DNA from: Lysobacteraceae bacterium SCN 69-320
Lineage (GTDB): Bacteria > Pseudomonadota > Gammaproteobacteria > Xanthomonadales > Rhodanobacteraceae
NCBI GenBank assembly: GCA_001725155.1
Contig: MEFP01000004.1
Coordinates: 166,540 to 230,539 of the forward strand
Length of the DNA stretch: 64,000 nt
Direction: 5' to 3'
Below the pieces are notes generated by a model. The model was not told the DNA's origin, did not search any database, and saw only the letters and a list, made by a program, of their open reading frames with translations. Positions 9,057-20,802 of the stretch are shown in pieces. The translations under genes were made by a program, and so were the position numbers. Position 1 is the stretch's first letter. Each line of letters starts with the position of its first letter.

Positions 9057-10169
9057 TCAGCGCACGAGCTTGCGGTGCGCGTGGATGGACATCAGCACGC
9101 CGAAGCCGGTCAGCAGGCTGACCGCCGAGGTGCCGCCGTAGCTCACGAGCGGCAGCGGTACGCCGACCACGGGCAGCAGGCCGGTGATCATGCCGCCGTT
9201 GACCATGACGTAGACGAAGAACGACATGCCGATCGCGCCGGCGAGCAGGCGCGAATAGGTGTCGCGCGCGTTGGCCGCGATCCACAGGCTGCGGCCGATG
9301 ATGAACACGTACAGCGAGATCAGCAGCAGCACGCCTATCAGGCCGAATTCCTCGCTGAACACCGAGAACACGAAATCGGTCGTGTGTTCGGGCAGGAATT
9401 CCAGGCGCGACTGGCTGCCCTGGTGCCAGCCCTTGCCGAATATGCCGCCGGCACCGACGGCGATCTCCGACTGGATGATGTGCCAGCCGTTGCCGAGCGG
9501 GTCGGACTCGGGGTCCATGAACATGCGCACGCGGTTGCGCTGGTATTCGTGCAGGAAATGCCAGGCCACCGGCGCGGCCGCGCCGGCCAGGCCGAGCAGG
9601 CTGCCGATGCGCCACCAGGACAGGCCCGACAGGAACAGCGCGAACGCGCCGCTGGCGGCGACCAGCAAGGACGTGCCCAGGTCCGGCTGTTCGGCGATCA
9701 GGCCGGCCGGAATGCCGATGATCGCGGCGACCACGAACAGGTCGCGCCAGTCCGGCGGCAGGGTGCGCGCATGCAGATACCAGGCGACCATCATCGGTGT
9801 GGCGAGCTTGAGCAGCTCCGACGGCTGGAAGCGCACGATCTTCAGATCCAGCCAGCGGTTGGAACCGCGCCCCTCGCCGACCAGTTCGACCAGCACGAGC
9901 AGCACGACGCCGACGGCATAGAACCACGGCGTCCAGTTGCGCAGGCTCGACGGCGGAATCCGCGACATCACGACCAGCGCCATGCCGCCCATCAGGAAGC
10001 GCGCGCCCTGGTTCAGCACGATGGACGCGTCCTTGTCGCCGGCGCTGTACAGCGTGACCAGGCCGATGCAGCCGACCAGCATCAGTGCGAGCAGCAGCGG
10101 CAGGTCGACATGCGGGCGGCGCAGCTGCGCCTTGGCCGTGGCGGCGAGGCGGTCGAGGCTCAGTGGCAT
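9057..10169 (-). CDS. rodA: Rod shape-determining peptidoglycan polymerase RodA
   Basis: SEDS-family inner-membrane glycosyltransferase that polymerises lipid II for lateral wall growth together with PBP2. The 370-residue protein is very hydrophobic with about ten predicted transmembrane segments, and shows the family signatures VVAAIIGIPAGLIAEQPDLG (the essential Asp region), GSNRWLDL and, near the C-terminus, VPLPLVSYGGTSAVSLLTGFGV. Its ATG shares one base with the TGA of mrdA (TGATG), consistent with stoichiometric production of the RodA-PBP2 complex. Confidence 0.96.
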   Translation of the reverse strand: MPLSLDRLAATAKAQLRRPHVDLPLLLALMLVGCIGLVTLYSAGDKDASIVLNQGARFLMGGMALVVMSRIPPSSLRNWTPWFYAVGVVLLVLVELVGEGRGSNRWLDLKIVRFQPSELLKLATPMMVAWYLHARTLPPDWRDLFVVAAIIGIPAGLIAEQPDLGTSLLVAASGAFALFLSGLSWWRIGSLLGLAGAAAPVAWHFLHEYQRNRVRMFMDPESDPLGNGWHIIQSEIAVGAGGIFGKGWHQGSQSRLEFLPEHTTDFVFSVFSEEFGLIGVLLLISLYVFIIGRSLWIAANARDTYSRLLAGAIGMSFFVYVMVNGGMITGLLPVVGVPLPLVSYGGTSAVSLLTGFGVLMSIHAHRKLVR

Positions 10170-12124
10170 CAGCGTGCCGCTCCTGCGGCCGGCCGCAGCG
10201 CGGCCGCCGTCGTCGTGGGTGCCGTCGCGGCCGTTGTCGGGATGATCGGTGTCTTCGCGGCCGGCGCCGGCTGTGCGCCCGGCGGTGGCGCGAGCCAGGC
10301 GTCGAGGATGCGTCGCGCCAGCGGCGCGGCGTCGTGGGAGCCGCTGGCGCCGAATTCCATGACCAGGGCCAATGCGATCTGCGGCTCTTCCACCGGTGCA
10401 AAGGCGACGAACAGGGCCTGGTGGCGCTGCGCATCGTCGAGGCCGCGCGTGTCGACTTCGTTGCCGGTACGCGAGAAGCGCTGCGCCGTACCGGTCTTGC
10501 CGGCGGTCGTGTACGGCGCGTCGGCGAACACGCGCGCCGCCGTGCCGGTGGGGCCGGCGACCACGGCGATCATGCCGTCGCGGACGCGGTTCCAGTTGGT
10601 CATGTTGACGATGAAGCTGGGCTCCTCGGGCGGCTGCGGCACCGGCTCCACCGGCGCGCTGAAGCCCGACTGGGTCGCGCGCAGCAGATGGATCGGATGA
10701 TGCGCGCCGCGCGCGGCGAGAATCGCCGTCGCGTTGGCCAGCTGCACCGGCGTCACGACCCAGTAGCCCTGGCCGATGCCGGCAATCACGGTCTCGCCCG
10801 GGAACCAGGGTTTGTTGAACTGGGCGCGCTTCCAGTCCTTGGACGGCAGGATGCCGCTGCCTTCGCCGGTCAGGTCGATGCCGGTGCGCGCGCCGAATCC
10901 GAACTTGGACAGATAGCCCGACATGCGGTCGATGCCCATGTCCAGCGCGAGCGAGTAGAAGTAGGTATTGACCGATTGGGCCAGCGATTCGACCAGATCG
11001 ACGCGGCCGTGGCCGCCGCGGCGCCAGTCGCGATAGCCGCGGCTCTGACCCGGGATATGGAATTCGCCGGTAGACAGCACGGTGTCGTCGAGCCGGCGCA
11101 CGCCCTGCTCCAGCCCGGCTATGCCCATGAACGGCTTCATCGTCGAGCCCGGTTTGTAGGTGCCGACGAGGGCGCGATGCAGCAGCGGCCGCAGCGGCGA
11201 GCCGATCAGCGTGCGGTAGTCCACATGGCTGATGCCGTTGACGAACAGGTTCGGGTCGAAGCTCGGTACGCTGACCATGGCCAGCACCTCGCCGTTGCGC
11301 GGGTCGATGGCGACGGCCGCGCCGGGCTTGCCTTCGAAGATGGCTTCGGCCGCCTCCTGCAGGCGCACGTCGATGGACAGATACAGGTTCTTGCCGGGTT
11401 TGGGCGGCGTGGAGTCCAGCACGCGCAGCGCGCGGCCGTCGGCGTTGATCTCCACGCGCTCGTAGCCGGGCTCGCCGTGCAGCAGTTTTTCGTAGTAGCG
11501 CTCGATGCCGGTCTTGCCGATGTGCGTGGTGCCGGCATAGCGCGTCGCGTCGAGTTCGCGCAGATCGGCCTCGTCGATGCGCGCGACATAGCCCACGACG
11601 TGGCCGAATTCGGTGCCGCGCGGATAGGTGCGGGTCAGATACGGCACCACTTCCACGCCCGGGAAGCGCCAGCGGTTGACCGCGAACTTGGCGACCTCGT
11701 CCTCGGACAGGCGGAAACGCAGCGGCAGGCTGTTGAAGCCGCGGCGACCCTTGCGCTGTTCCTTGAAGCGCTTGATGTCGTCCTCGGTCAACGGCACGAC
11801 CTCGCGCAGCTGCTCCAGGGTCGCGTCCATGTCCTTGACGCGCTCCGGCGTGACTTCCAGCCGGAACGCCGCGGTGTTGTCGGCCAGCAGTGTGCCGTTG
11901 CGGTCGAAGATCAGCCCGCGCGCCGGCGGAATCGGCCGCAGCTTGATGCGGTTCTGGTCCGCGCGCGTGGCGAACTCGTCGTGGCGCACGACCTGCAGAT
12001 GCACGAAGCGCGACGCGAGCACGCCGAGGCAGACGACGATGATCAGGAAGCCGGCCAGCGCGCGGCGCTGGAACAGCGCGACTTCGCGGCCGCTGTCCTT
12101 GAGCTTGGCGCGGCGCGGACTCAT
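10169..12124 (-). CDS. mrdA: Penicillin-binding protein 2 (peptidoglycan DD-transpeptidase)
   Basis: Class B PBP that crosslinks newly made glycan strands during elongation. The 651-residue protein has a single N-terminal membrane anchor (about 21-43), a PBP dimer/pedestal domain beginning at PIPPARGLIFDRNG, and the transpeptidase domain with active-site Ser327 in STMK (327-330), SVN in AQSVNTYFYS and KTGTAQ. The C-terminus is an Ala/Pro/Thr-rich tail longer than usual. I chose the ATG at 12124 because it overlaps the mreD stop as ATGA and begins MSPRRAKLKD directly before the anchor; the open frame extends further upstream but is a shadow of mreD. Confidence 0.95.
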   Translation of the reverse strand: MSPRRAKLKDSGREVALFQRRALAGFLIIVVCLGVLASRFVHLQVVRHDEFATRADQNRIKLRPIPPARGLIFDRNGTLLADNTAAFRLEVTPERVKDMDATLEQLREVVPLTEDDIKRFKEQRKGRRGFNSLPLRFRLSEDEVAKFAVNRWRFPGVEVVPYLTRTYPRGTEFGHVVGYVARIDEADLRELDATRYAGTTHIGKTGIERYYEKLLHGEPGYERVEINADGRALRVLDSTPPKPGKNLYLSIDVRLQEAAEAIFEGKPGAAVAIDPRNGEVLAMVSVPSFDPNLFVNGISHVDYRTLIGSPLRPLLHRALVGTYKPGSTMKPFMGIAGLEQGVRRLDDTVLSTGEFHIPGQSRGYRDWRRGGHGRVDLVESLAQSVNTYFYSLALDMGIDRMSGYLSKFGFGARTGIDLTGEGSGILPSKDWKRAQFNKPWFPGETVIAGIGQGYWVVTPVQLANATAILAARGAHHPIHLLRATQSGFSAPVEPVPQPPEEPSFIVNMTNWNRVRDGMIAVVAGPTGTAARVFADAPYTTAGKTGTAQRFSRTGNEVDTRGLDDAQRHQALFVAFAPVEEPQIALALVMEFGASGSHDAAPLARRILDAWLAPPPGAQPAPAAKTPIIPTTAATAPTTTAAALRPAAGAAR

Positions 12125-12612
12125 GCCTCGTGCACGCGCAGCCGGGCGCGCAGGTCGTCGAGCAGCAGGAACACCCAGGGCCAGGCCAGCATGCCGGCGA
12201 CGGGGGCGTACCAGAACGAGGCCGGCGGCATCGGCGCGCCGGTGAAGGCGCGCTCCATCAGGCTCAGCACGCGGTCGTTGAGCAGCAGCGCGAAGACGGC
12301 CAGCGACTGCTGCCACATCGGAAAGAAGCGCAGGCGCGAACGGAAGCGCAGCACGATGAAGGCCAGCGCTGCCAGGCGCAGGGCCTGGTCGCCGAGCAGG
12401 TCGCCCTGCAGCACGTCGCCGACGAGGCCGAGCAGGAACGCGCGGCCGAGGCCGACGCGCTCGGGTTCCTCCAGCGCCCAGTAGAGCAGGATCAGCCCCA
12501 GCCAGTACGGCCGGAACGGCAGCAGCAGGTCCGGCAGCGGCATCAGCTGCAGCAGGCAGGCCACGATCAGGCTCAGCAGGAAGAGCAGGAAATGTGCGCG
12601 ATGCCGGTTCAT
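12121..12612 (-). CDS. mreD: Rod shape-determining protein MreD
   Basis: Integral inner-membrane protein of the elongasome that binds MreC. The 163-residue product is almost wholly hydrophobic, with five or six predicted membrane segments, beginning LLFLLSLIVACLLQLMPLPD and including PYWLGLILLYWALEEPERVGLG, a motif region conserved in MreD (the PxxxLxxxxY and GDxLxGxxLG-like LVGDVLQGDLLG parts). It is coupled at both ends by ATGA overlaps, to mreC upstream and mrdA downstream, giving the classic mreB-mreC-mreD-mrdA-rodA order. Confidence 0.94.
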   Translation of the reverse strand: MNRHRAHFLLFLLSLIVACLLQLMPLPDLLLPFRPYWLGLILLYWALEEPERVGLGRAFLLGLVGDVLQGDLLGDQALRLAALAFIVLRFRSRLRFFPMWQQSLAVFALLLNDRVLSLMERAFTGAPMPPASFWYAPVAGMLAWPWVFLLLDDLRARLRVHEA

Positions 12613-13700
12613 CGGCGCTGCTCCGGTGCTGCGGTCGTCGCCGGCGCGGCCGGGCGCGGGGCCGCCACAGGCGCGGCGGCAGCCGGCGCCGCCGTGCCGG
12701 TATCGCCAGGGCGAGGGGCGGCCGGCGCCGGGACTGGGGGGCGCGCTGCCGCCGGCGACGCAGCGGCCGGCGTCGTGGCCGCGGTCGCGGGAGCCAGTTC
12801 CTCGGGCGGCGGCGCCGGCGGGCCCTGCTGCGGCTTGAGCGCCGGCGGGCCTACCGGATCGGCCAGCGGACGCAGCAGCAGCACGTCGCCGCTGCGCTCC
12901 AGCGCCGCGGCCGGCCGCGCGACCGCGACGGCGAACATGCCGCTGGGATCGGCCGCGACCGAGACGATCTCGCCGACCGGAAAGCCGGCCGGAAAGCTGC
13001 CGCCGAGCCCCGAGGTCAGCAGCTTGTCGCCGGCCTTCACGTCGGCGCTGACCGGGATGTTCGGCACGTCGAGGCGGTCGCTGCTGCCGCTGCCGTAGGC
13101 GATCGTGCGCAGGCCGGTGCGCTCGATGACCACGGGCACGGCATGGGCGGTATCGGTGATCAGGATGGCGGTCGAGGTCGTCGGCAGCACCTCGCTGATC
13201 TGGCCCATGACGCCGTAGGCGTCGAGCACGGCCTGGCCGACGACGACGCCCTGGCGCGCACCGGCATCCAGGGTGATGCGCTGCCGGTAGGGGTCGAGCA
13301 CGATGTCGATGAGCTTGGCCAGCTGCACGCCCAGGCCCAGCGAATGCTGCACTTCGAGCAGTTCCTTGAGCCGGGTGTTCTGCTCGGCCACGGCGCTGAG
13401 CCGGTTCAGGCGCGCCTGGGTCAGCAGCAGCGCTTCGCGCAGGCGCTGGTTTTCCTGGGTCAGGGCCTGGCGGTCGGCCACGGCCAGGCGCACCGTGCGC
13501 GCCGCGTCGGCCGGCATCGCGGCGATGCGATAGACCGGTTCCACGGCGACGGCGACGTACTGGCGTACGCGAGCGAGATAGTGGCCGCGGTAGTCGGCGA
13601 CCATCAGGGCGACCCCTGCCGCCAGGTAGACGACCAGACGCAGGGTGCTGGTCGCTCCGGCGCCGAACAGGGGACTGGTATCGGAGCGGGCAAGCGGCAT
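12609..13700 (-). CDS. mreC: Rod shape-determining protein MreC
   Basis: Periplasmic scaffold of the elongation machinery anchored in the inner membrane; it activates PBP2. The 363-residue protein has a short basic N-terminus, one membrane segment (about 20-40), a coiled coil (about 65-105, around LTQENQRLREALLLTQARL) and the MreC beta-barrel core (about 110-270, containing QRITLDAGARQGVVVGQAV and GLGGSFPAGFPVGEI). The last 80 or so residues are a disordered Pro/Ala-rich extension typical of high-GC gammaproteobacteria. It starts 56 bp after mreB and overlaps mreD by four bases. Confidence 0.94.
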   Translation of the reverse strand: MPLARSDTSPLFGAGATSTLRLVVYLAAGVALMVADYRGHYLARVRQYVAVAVEPVYRIAAMPADAARTVRLAVADRQALTQENQRLREALLLTQARLNRLSAVAEQNTRLKELLEVQHSLGLGVQLAKLIDIVLDPYRQRITLDAGARQGVVVGQAVLDAYGVMGQISEVLPTTSTAILITDTAHAVPVVIERTGLRTIAYGSGSSDRLDVPNIPVSADVKAGDKLLTSGLGGSFPAGFPVGEIVSVAADPSGMFAVAVARPAAALERSGDVLLLRPLADPVGPPALKPQQGPPAPPPEELAPATAATTPAAASPAAARPPVPAPAAPRPGDTGTAAPAAAAPVAAPRPAAPATTAAPEQRR

Positions 13701-13755
13701 GCGGGTGGGGCCAGGGAGTCAGCGCCGCGGCCCGGGCCGCGGCGTATGCCGCGGG

Positions 13756-15444
<1,689 letters not shown>

Positions 15445-15448
<4 letters not shown>

Positions 15449-16893
15449 GCGCCGCGTCGATCGCGGCACTGGCCGCGGAGCTCGCCGCCGGCCGCCGCAG
15501 CGCGCGCGAGCTGGCCGAAGATGCCTTGCTTCGCGCCGAGCGCGGCGCCGCGCTGAACAGCTTCATCCGCATCGACGCCGACGGCGCGCGCGCGGCGGCG
15601 AATGCCGTCGACGCGCAGCGCGCGGCCGGCGCCGCGCCGTCGCAATTGTCCGGAATTCCGTTTGCGCACAAGGATATTTTTTGCACGCGCGGCGTCGCGA
15701 CGACCTGCGGCTCGCGCATGCTGCGCGATTTCGTGCCGCCGTACGACGCGCAGGTCGTAGAGCGGCTTGCATCGGCCGGCGCGGTCAGCATCGGCAAGAC
15801 CAACATGGACGAATTCGCGATGGGTTCGTCCAACGAGAACAGCGCCTACGGCGCGGTGGCCAATCCCTGGGACACCGCGCGCGTGCCCGGCGGTTCTTCC
15901 GGCGGCTCGGCCGCGGCGGTCGCCGCCGGCATCGTGCCGTTCGCGACCGGCACCGACACCGGCGGCTCGATCCGCCAGCCGGCCGCATTCTGCGGGGTGA
16001 CCGGACTCAAGCCGACCTACGGCCGCGTCTCGCGCCACGGCATGATCGCGTACGCCTCCAGCCTCGACTGCGCCGGCGTGCTCGCGCGCTCGGCGGCCGA
16101 CTGCGCCGTCGTGTTCGACGCGATCGCCGGCTTCGATCCGCGCGATGCGACCAGCGTCGCGCGTCCGGCCGAAGCGACGCTCGCGCTGCTCGACCAGCCG
16201 TTGGCCGGCCTGCGCATCGGCGTCGCGCGCGAATACTTCGGCAGCGGCGTACAGGCCGGCGTCGGCGAGCGCGTGCATGCGGCGCTGGCCGAGCTCGAAC
16301 GCCTCGGCGCGGTTCTGGTCGACATCAGCCTGGCGAACGCGCATCACGCGATCGCCGCCTACTACGTGATCGCGCCGGCGGAGGCGTCGAGCAACCTCGC
16401 ACGCTACGACGGCGTGCGCTACGGCCATCGCACCGCGCAGGCGCGTTCGCTCGACGAGCTGTACAGCCTCAGCCGCGCCGAAGGATTCGGCAGCGAGGTG
16501 CAGCGGCGCATCCTCGTCGGCACCTATGCGCTGTCGGCCGGCTACTACGACGCCTACTACCTGCGCGCGCAGAAGGTGCGCCGGCTGATCGCCAACGACT
16601 TCGCCGCAGCCTTTGCCGAGGTCGACCTGATCGCCGGCCCCACCGCGCCGACCACCGCGTTCCGCCTTGGCGAAAAGGCCGGTGACGCCCTGGCCATGTA
16701 TGCGGCCGACGTCAACACGGTCGCGGTCAACCTGGCCGGACTGCCGGCGATCTCGGTGCCGGCCGGTCTCGCCGACGGTCTGCCGGTCGGCCTGCAACTG
16801 ATCGCACCGGCCTTCGCCGAAGCGCGCATGCTCAACGCTGCGCACCAGCTGCAACAGGCCACCGACTGGCATCTGCAGGAGCCCGCCGCATGA
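15445..16893 (+). CDS. gatA: Asp-tRNA(Asn)/Glu-tRNA(Gln) amidotransferase subunit A
   Basis: Amidase subunit that releases ammonia from glutamine for transfer to the mischarged tRNA. The 482-residue protein has the amidase-signature catalytic triad at the expected spacing: Lys76 (IPFAHKDIF), Ser151 ([15 protein letters not shown]) and the nucleophile Ser175 ([15 protein letters not shown]). The [14 protein letters not shown] segment and a C-terminal [11 protein letters not shown] motif are also typical. It overlaps gatC and gatB by four bases at each end. Confidence 0.97.
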
Positions 16894-18353
16894 ACGCCCG
16901 GATGAAGCCGGCCGCCTCGGCCTGGCAGGCCGTGATCGGTCTGGAAATCCACGCCCAGCTCAGCACCGCGAGCAAGCTGTTCTCGGGCGCATCCACCGCC
17001 TACGGCGCCGAACCCAACACGCAGACCGCGCTGCTCGACTGCGCCATGCCGGGCACCCTGCCGGTGCCGAATCGCGAAGCCGTGCGCAAGGCCATCCAGT
17101 TCGGCCTCGCGATCGACGCGACGATCGCGCCGCAGTCGGTGTTCGCGCGCAAGAACTATTTCTATCCCGATCTGCCCAAGGGCTACCAGATCAGCCAGTA
17201 CGAGCTGCCCGTGGTCGGTGCGGGCCGGCTGCGCGTGCGCGTCGACGACGGCCGCGTCATCGAGGTCGAGATCCAGCGCGCGCATCTGGAAGAGGACGCC
17301 GGCAAGTCGGTGCATGACGCGTTCCACGCGGAAACCGGCATCGACCTCAACCGCGCCGGTACGCCGCTGCTGGAGATCGTCTCGGCGCCGGTGCTGCATT
17401 CGGCCGCCGAGGCCGTGGCCTACATGCGCACGGTGCATACGCTGGTGCGCTGGCTCGGCATCTGCGACGGCAACATGCAGGAAGGTTCGTTCCGCTGCGA
17501 CTGCAACGTGTCGGTGCGCCGCGGCAGCGATGCGCCGCTGGGCACGCGCACCGAGATCAAGAACGTCAACTCGTTCCGCTTCGTCGAGAAGGCGATCGAG
17601 TACGAGATCGAGCGCCAGATCCGCGCGCTGGAGAACGGCGAAGCGATCGTGCAGGAGACGCGCCTGTACGATCCGGCGCGGCACCAGACGCGCTCGATGC
17701 GCAGCAAGGAATCGGCCGACGACTATCGCTACTTCCCCGATCCGGATCTGCCGCCGCTGGTCATCGCCGCCGCCGACATCGCGCGCGAGCGCGATGCGCT
17801 GCCGGAACTGCCGCAGGCGCGGCGCGAACGCTATGTCGCGCAGCTGGGTCTGCCCGAGGCCGATGCCGACCAGCTCTGCGCCGACCGTGCGACGGCCGAC
17901 TATTTCGAGGCCGTGCTTGCCGTGTTGCCGGGCCAGGCCAAGCTCTGTGCGAACTGGGTGCTCGGCGAAGTCGCGGCCAGCCTCAACGAGGCTGGCATCG
18001 AGATCGCCGCCGCGCCGGTGTCCGCGGCGGCCCTGGCCCAGCTGCTTGCGCGCCTGCGCGAAGGCAGCATCTCCGGCAAGATCGCCAAGGATGTGTTCGC
18101 GGCGATGTGGGCCGGCGAAGGCAGCGCCGACGCCATCATCGAGGCGCGCGGACTGCGCCAGATTTCCGACAGCGGCGCGCTGGCCGCGGCGATCGCCGCG
18201 GTGCTCGCCGAGCATCCGTCGCAGGTCGCCGACTACCGCGGCGGCAACGAGAAGCTGCTGCAGTTCTTCGTCGGCCAGGCCATGAAGCGCACGCGCGGCC
18301 AGGCCAATCCGCAGCAGCTCAACGAACTGCTGCGGCGGGCGCTGGCCGGCTGA
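16890..18353 (+). CDS. gatB: Asp-tRNA(Asn)/Glu-tRNA(Gln) amidotransferase subunit B
   Basis: tRNA-binding and kinase-like subunit that activates the mischarged aminoacyl group with ATP and accepts ammonia from GatA. The 487-residue protein shows the family signatures: [19 protein letters not shown] near the N-terminus, [21 protein letters not shown], the [10 protein letters not shown] and [14 protein letters not shown] stretches, and [13 protein letters not shown]-terminal GatB/YqeY helical domain runs from about residue 335 ([12 protein letters not shown] to [16 protein letters not shown]). It is the last gene of the gatCAB operon, 21 bp before the left arm of an inverted repeat. Confidence 0.97.
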   Translation: MNARMKPAASAWQAVIGLEIHAQLSTASKLFSGASTAYGAEPNTQTALLDCAMPGTLPVPNREAVRKAIQFGLAIDATIAPQSVFARKNYFYPDLPKGYQISQYELPVVGAGRLRVRVDDGRVIEVEIQRAHLEEDAGKSVHDAFHAETGIDLNRAGTPLLEIVSAPVLHSAAEAVAYMRTVHTLVRWLGICDGNMQEGSFRCDCNVSVRRGSDAPLGTRTEIKNVNSFRFVEKAIEYEIERQIRALENGEAIVQETRLYDPARHQTRSMRSKESADDYRYFPDPDLPPLVIAAADIARERDALPELPQARRERYVAQLGLPEADADQLCADRATADYFEAVLAVLPGQAKLCANWVLGEVAASLNEAGIEIAAAPVSAAALAQLLARLREGSISGKIAKDVFAAMWAGEGSADAIIEARGLRQISDSGALAAAIAAVLAEHPSQVADYRGGNEKLLQFFVGQAMKRTRGQANPQQLNELLRRALAG

Positions 18354-18373
18354 TCCGCGCGGCGCCGGCCGCT

Positions 18374-18535
18374 GTGGCCTGCAACGGATAAATCGCCAGC
18401 AGCTGGCTCGTCCCGGACGCGCAGTACTTGCTGCTCACCCGGCCAATAGCAGGGGCTGTTGGCCTCGCTCCGCAGCCGCGTCCTGCACGACCCGTCCTTC
18501 GCCATCCCTCTACCGATTTATCCGTTACAGGCCAC
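18374..18535. repeat. 162-bp element bounded by 22-bp inverted repeats
   Basis: Two 22-bp arms at 18374-18395 and 18514-18535 are inverted copies with a single mismatch; the core of the arm is AACGGATAAATCG. They enclose 118 bp of non-coding sequence. The right arm touches the TAG stop of the RCC1 gene (18535-18537) and the left arm begins 21 bp after gatB, so the element fills the convergent gap between the two genes. It has no T-run and so is not an ordinary terminator; a small non-autonomous mobile repeat is one reading. Confidence 0.7.
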
Positions 18536-20802
18536 TAGTCGTGGCCGTCGGCGAACAGCCTGTCCTGGCGCATGACCGGCAGCGGCGTCGCCGAGAGCAC
18601 GGCGCGGCCGATGCCGAGGCTGCCGAGCAGATCGTCGCCCCAGCAGCGCAGGCCGCCCTCGAGGGTGCCGGCGCAGACGTGGGTGCCGCCTATGCTCGGC
18701 GCGCCGCCGGCGCTGCCGGACAGGCCGATGACCGGCGTCGGCAGCGCGCGCAGGCCGCGCGGGCCGCCGCCGTTGCCGAGATCGCCGCTGTAGTCGGCGC
18801 CCCAGCAATACAGGCTGCTGCCGCGCAGCGCGCAGGAGATGTCGTCGCCGGCGTCGATCTCGGTGACGCCCGAGTCCATGCCGGTGACCGCGTCCGGTGA
18901 AAAGTGCGCGTCGTTGACGATGCCGTTGCCGAGCGCGGCATAGCCGTCGTAGCCCCAGCATTTCGCCGCGCCGTTGTGCACGGCGCAGGAATGCGCGGAG
19001 CCGGTGCTGATCCGCGTGGTACCGGCGTCCAGGGTATCGACCGGCTGCGGCGTTGCGGCGAACCCCACGTTCGTGCCGATGCCGAGCTGGCCGTCGGTAT
19101 TCAGGCCCCAGCACTTGGCCGCGCCGTTCTGGATCGCGCAGGTGTGGTGGGTGCCGGCGCTGATCCAGCTGACGCCGCTGCTCAGCCCGGCCACGGCGAC
19201 CGGCACCAGACGGTTCGTGGTCGTGCCGTCGCCGAGTTCGCCGGTGATGTTGTTGCCCCAGCACCAGGCGCCGCCGTTGCGGATTGCGCAGGTGTGCTGA
19301 TCGCCGGCGCTGACCAGGCTGACGCCGCTGTCCATGCCCTGCACCGGCGCCGGCGAGCGCTGCCCTGTGGTCTGACCCGTGCCGAGCTGGCCCTTGTCGT
19401 TGACGCCCCAGCACCGCAGGGCGCCGGCGACGACGGCGCAGGTATGGTCCACCCCGGCCGACAGCGAGGTCGGCCGCGCGGTGATGACGGCGGTCGGGCC
19501 CGGCACCGATTCGTTGAGCGTCAAGGTGCCGCGGCCGAGCTGGCCGTCGCCGTTGTAACCCCAGCAATGCACGCCGTTGGCGACGGCGGCGCAGGTGTGG
19601 CTCAGGCCGGACGCGACCAGCGCCGGCGTGCCGTAGCTGCCGGCGACCTGCACCGGCGCGGTGCGCAGGTCGGCCGAGCCGTCGCCGAGCTGGCCGTTGA
19701 CGTTGAGGCCCCAGCAGGCCGCGCGTGCGTCGGCGCTGCGCACGCAGACATGCGCATTGCGCGTGGCGAGTTGCAGCGGCGTGCCGACGCCGGCGATGCG
19801 GCGCGGACTGGGTGTGCCGCCGGCGTTGCCGAGCTGGCCGTAGCTGCCGTCGCCCCAGCAGTACACGCCGTCGGCCACGCGCGCGCAGCTGTGCGACGAC
19901 GCGGCGATGATGTTCAGCGCCGGCGGGCCGAGATTGTCGACGATGACCGGCGTCAGCTGCGCCTGGGTGGTGCCGTTGCCGATCTCGCCGTAGCTGTTGT
20001 CGCCCCAGCACAGCACGCTGCCGTCGCGGCGCGCGCAGCTGTGCACGCTGCCGGCGGAGATCTCGCCGATCCCGCTGTCGAGCGTGGTCACCCGGACCGG
20101 CGCGCGCTCGGCGACGCTGGGCGTGCCGTTGCCGACCTGGCCGGATATGTTGTCGCCCCAGCACCAGCCTGCACCGCCGACGACGGCGCAGGTGTGCAAG
20201 GTGCCGGTGCTGATGCTGTCGACGCTGCCGCTGCCGATCGAGACCGGCGTCGGCTCGGCGTGGTCGACGTCGTCGTCGGTGCCGAGCTGGCCGTAGAAAT
20301 TGCTGCCCCAGCAATACAGCGCCGCGGCGATCACGGCGCAGCTGTGATAGTCCCCGGCGGCGACGTGCGTGGCCTGGCCGTTGACGCCGGCTACGCGTAC
20401 CGCGACGGGACTGGGGTTGCCGCTCTGGCCGATGCCGAGCTGGCCGAACTGGTTGTTGCCCCAGCACCAGACATCGCCCTGGGCAATCGCGCAGGCATGC
20501 CCGCCGCCGGTGCTGAGTGCGGTGATCGGTGCGTCGGGCAGGCCCGGGATCGGCAGCGGATCGACCGAGTGGACCTCGCTGCCGTTGCCGAGCTGGCCGA
20601 ACAGGTTGTTGCCCCAGCAATACACCTTGCCCGGGCCGAGCACGGCGCAGCTGAAGGCGCCGCCGACGGCGATGGACTGCACGGATTCCAGCGGCACCAG
20701 CACGCCGCGGGCATCGAAAGCCGCTCCGGCGCCGGCTGATGCGAGCAGTGCGACCGCCGGGAGCAGGCCGCGCCACCGTCGCAAGATACATTCGGACCGC
20801 AT
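18535..20802 (-). CDS. Secreted RCC1-repeat (beta-propeller) protein
   Basis: The 755-residue product has a signal peptide (about 1-28) followed almost entirely by 14 repeats of roughly 50 residues. Each carries a CWGxNxxGQLGxG-type core (for example CWGNNLFGQLGNG, CWGDNISGQVGNG, CWGDDLLGSLGIG) preceded by a conserved HxCA/SCA stretch. This is the RCC1/ATS1 pattern of seven-bladed beta-propellers, so 14 repeats suggest two propellers in tandem. Two conserved cysteines per repeat (HTCA and CWG) could form disulfides, consistent with export. The target and function are unknown; bacterial RCC1 proteins are usually cell-surface or secreted binding proteins. A basic MRSECILRRWRG start precedes the hydrophobic core, and no sorting tail is seen at the C-terminus (DGHD). 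Confidence 0.88.
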   Translation of the reverse strand: MRSECILRRWRGLLPAVALLASAGAGAAFDARGVLVPLESVQSIAVGGAFSCAVLGPGKVYCWGNNLFGQLGNGSEVHSVDPLPIPGLPDAPITALSTGGGHACAIAQGDVWCWGNNQFGQLGIGQSGNPSPVAVRVAGVNGQATHVAAGDYHSCAVIAAALYCWGSNFYGQLGTDDDVDHAEPTPVSIGSGSVDSISTGTLHTCAVVGGAGWCWGDNISGQVGNGTPSVAERAPVRVTTLDSGIGEISAGSVHSCARRDGSVLCWGDNSYGEIGNGTTQAQLTPVIVDNLGPPALNIIAASSHSCARVADGVYCWGDGSYGQLGNAGGTPSPRRIAGVGTPLQLATRNAHVCVRSADARAACWGLNVNGQLGDGSADLRTAPVQVAGSYGTPALVASGLSHTCAAVANGVHCWGYNGDGQLGRGTLTLNESVPGPTAVITARPTSLSAGVDHTCAVVAGALRCWGVNDKGQLGTGQTTGQRSPAPVQGMDSGVSLVSAGDQHTCAIRNGGAWCWGNNITGELGDGTTTNRLVPVAVAGLSSGVSWISAGTHHTCAIQNGAAKCWGLNTDGQLGIGTNVGFAATPQPVDTLDAGTTRISTGSAHSCAVHNGAAKCWGYDGYAALGNGIVNDAHFSPDAVTGMDSGVTEIDAGDDISCALRGSSLYCWGADYSGDLGNGGGPRGLRALPTPVIGLSGSAGGAPSIGGTHVCAGTLEGGLRCWGDDLLGSLGIGRAVLSATPLPVMRQDRLFADGHD

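Noticed and set aside
10085..12484. A 799-codon plus-strand frame opposite mrdA
   Set aside because: It is antisense to PBP2, whose catalytic motifs are intact; the translation is compositionally biased.
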